A stretch of 64,000 nucleotides of DNA, from NCBI GenBank assembly GCA_025056565.1, contig JANWWA010000010.1, positions 1 to 64,000 on the forward strand, read 5' to 3'. Below are positions 62,651 to 64,000 of this stretch, piece after piece. Within the stretch, counting starts at the first letter, position 1. Each line of letters opens with the position of its first letter. Source of the DNA: Chloroherpetonaceae bacterium (GTDB taxonomy: Bacteria; Bacteroidota; Chlorobiia; Chlorobiales; Thermochlorobacteraceae). Position numbers and translations under genes: made by a program. The notes under the pieces are model-generated. The model was not told the DNA's origin and ran no database searches. It saw only the letters and a program-made list of their open reading frames with translations.

Positions 62651-64000
62651 TTGTGCTCTGCAGCAAATTCAATAGGTTCAGCGGCTTTAGTGGCTTCGAC
62701 GGGCAAGGTGATGGTAAAGCGAGAACCGATTTGTGCGTTTGACTCCAGCGAAATTGTGCCGCCGTGTCGTGAGACAATTTCTTTCACATATGCTAAACCC
62801 AACCCTGTTCCAATTTCCTTTAGGTGCTTGTCGCTCTGCACGCGATAAAATTTTGTGAAAAGCTTGGCTTGCGCTTCAGGTGGAATGCCGTAGCCGTAGT
62901 CAGTAATAGAGAAAACAACGCTCTTTGGTGTAGCACGCAGTTCAAGTTCAATTGTGCGGTTTGGGTCGCCGTATTTAATGGCGTTGGTCATCAGGTTCTG
63001 AATCGCTTCAGCAATCAGCTCTTCAGATGCGTAGATAGTGGGAATATCGTCATCGCACTTGAAGGCAAATGAAACTGATTTCTCTTCTGCCTGCGGACGC
63101 AAAAGGTCAATAAGCATTCGCACAATATCGGGTAAATAGACAGGCACGCGCACGATTTTTTGTCGCCCTGACTCCAAGCGCATCACATCAAGAAAGCGAT
63201 TGACCAGCTTTAGGAGCTTGTGGCCGCTTTGATGAATCAGCGTGATAAATTGCTGCTTAGACTGCTCATCAAACCCTGAAGGTTGCATTAGAAGGTCGGA
63301 AAAGCCAATCACGCTATTGAGAGGTGAGCGTAGCTCGTGCACCACGATGTTGAGTGTTTCTTCTTTGATTTTTTCCAGCTCGCGCTCTTGAGTGAGGTCG
63401 TGCAAGATAATAAATGAGCCTAACAAGATTTTTTCCTGCGAGTAGAGTGCAACCGCTTGCGCGCGATAGACTTCGGTTGTCTCGCCTAAAGTGATGCTTA
63501 TCTCGCGTTGGTCTCGCACAGCTTCAAAGTGAGCGGCGTGCTCGGTCTGCGTGCCATGTTTGACCACCGTGATAGCAGAGTGCTCAAAGAATGCGGTGCG
63601 TGTGGGTGGCTCTTGAAATCCTAAGCGCTGGCAAAGCTCAGCAAACCGTGCATTTTGAAACGTAAAGCGGTCGTCGCTGCCTGCAATGCCAATCAAGTCT
63701 TCGCTGTAGGTCATTAGCAGCTTGGTTTTCCACTCTTCGAGAATAATCTTCTCGACGTTCATTTTTTGGTATCGGTCGAGCGTTTTGCGCATTGCCTCAA
63801 TCGTTTGCGAGAGTGTGTGTAGCTCGGGCAGCGCAAACAGTTCAATCTTATGAGAGAAATCCAGTGCCTGCATAGGTCTGACGGCTTCCACAAGCTGCTG
63901 AACAGGCTTTGTAACTTGTGCAGAGGCGAGCCAACCTGCAATAAACATCACAGCGCAGACCACTGCAACAAAGACCAGTGAAAACCACATTAGCTGCGCA
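62647..64000 (-). CDS. HAMP-PAS histidine kinase (partial, 5' end beyond window)
   Basis: The frame is open to the window edge, so the N-terminus (sensor region and first helix) is missing; the visible part is about 450 residues. A membrane helix is followed by HAMP (about 25-75 from the ATG at 63990), a coiled coil, a PAS-like region (about 85-200), HisKA with the phospho-acceptor His (codon 63337-63339) in NIVVHELRSPLNSV, and the ATPase domain with QNLMTNAIKYGD, DYGYGIP and GTGLGLAYVKEIV. All catalytic residues are present. Its stop overlaps the FecR-gene start, making a kinase-FecR-PKD operon. The cognate regulator is not in the window. Confidence 0.92.
   Translation of the reverse strand, partial: AQLMWFSLVFVAVVCAVMFIAGWLASAQVTKPVQQLVEAVRPMQALDFSHKIELFALPELHTLSQTIEAMRKTLDRYQKMNVEKIILEEWKTKLLMTYSEDLIGIAGSDDRFTFQNARFAELCQRLGFQEPPTRTAFFEHSAITVVKHGTQTEHAAHFEAVRDQREISITLGETTEVYRAQAVALYSQEKILLGSFIILHDLTQERELEKIKEETLNIVVHELRSPLNSVIGFSDLLMQPSGFDEQSKQQFITLIHQSGHKLLKLVNRFLDVMRLESGRQKIVRVPVYLPDIVRMLIDLLRPQAEEKSVSFAFKCDDDIPTIYASEELIAEAIQNLMTNAIKYGDPNRTIELELRATPKSVVFSITDYGYGIPPEAQAKLFTKFYRVQSDKHLKEIGTGLGLAYVKEIVSRHGGTISLESNAQIGSRFTITLPVEATKAAEPIEFAAEHK

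Noticed and set aside
1-64000. CRISPR arrays, insertion sequences, prophage or integrative element
   Set aside because: No regularly spaced direct repeats, transposase, integrase or phage genes are seen; composition and gene order look like stable core chromosome.

Overview
The window is a stretch of bacterial chromosome of roughly balanced base composition, densely coded on both strands, with no insertion sequence, phage, CRISPR array, rRNA or tRNA. Several traits point to the Chlorobi side of the Bacteroidota/Chlorobi group: the tmRNA tag reads AEDYSYAMAA (the Chlorobium-type tag, one residue different from the one I recall for C. tepidum), a PorU-type C25 sortase of the type IX secretion system is present, and there are a DUF5686/CarboxypepD_reg outer-membrane protein, an Hc1-like histone, Reg_prop/Y_Y_Y sensor proteins and FecR and PKD proteins. 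Citrate synthase, an AlkB-type diiron monooxygenase and MsrB suggest an aerobic or oxygen-exposed heterotroph. No photosynthesis gene lies in the window, so phototrophy cannot be judged.

Layout. 1-1.8 kb: end of an unknown gene, a YdcZ transporter and a BtuF-like protein (+). 1.7-6.5 kb (-): a tight operon of double-receiver regulator, ABC-2 permease, RpiB, PurE and YqgE, then DUF456 and DUF72 proteins. 6.6-10.4 kb (-): RsmB, a membrane protein, agmatine deiminase and TerC. 10.6-12.5 kb (+): a cytoplasmic TPR histidine kinase. 12.5-14.4 kb (-): RNase HII, a macro-domain protein and MsrB. 14.4-15.7 kb (+): an EnvC-like coiled-coil/LytM protein. 15.8-19.0 kb (-): a large propeller sensor whose kinase domain has lost its phospho-acceptor histidine. 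19.2-23.8 kb (+): a small secreted protein and PorU. 24-27.5 kb (+): Sua5 and PBP1A, then citrate synthase (-).

29-34.6 kb (+): an envelope operon of three SurA/PrsA-like proteins and a family-3 glycosidase. 34.7 kb: AlkB. 35.9-39.6 kb (+): the 5-oxoprolinase cluster pxpB-pxpC-pxpA with an NRAMP-like carrier. 39.7-43.2 kb: Ndk, VanX-type dipeptidase and DUF5686 protein. 43.2-45.4 kb (-): a HIT/NuiA fusion, tmRNA and an AlbA_2 protein. 45.5-51.5 kb: OmpA-like lipoprotein, esterase, NamZ and Lon. 51.9-54.2 kb (+): SRP RNA, a deoxyhypusine-synthase-family enzyme, transaldolase and histone-like protein. 54.5-56 kb: WG-repeat lipoprotein. 56-64 kb (-): a translationally coupled histidine kinase - FecR protein - giant PKD protein operon that runs off the end of the window.

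Themes. Envelope building and turnover dominates: PBP1A, EnvC-like, VanX, NagZ-like GH3, NamZ, SurA-like foldases, PorU and several lipoproteins. A second theme is sensing: four signalling proteins, two with lost phosphorylation residues. The items most worth a second look are the His-to-Asn propeller sensor, the HIT-NuiA fusion, the kinase-FecR-PKD operon, and the NRAMP-like carrier of the pxp cluster that lacks the metal-binding DPGN motif.
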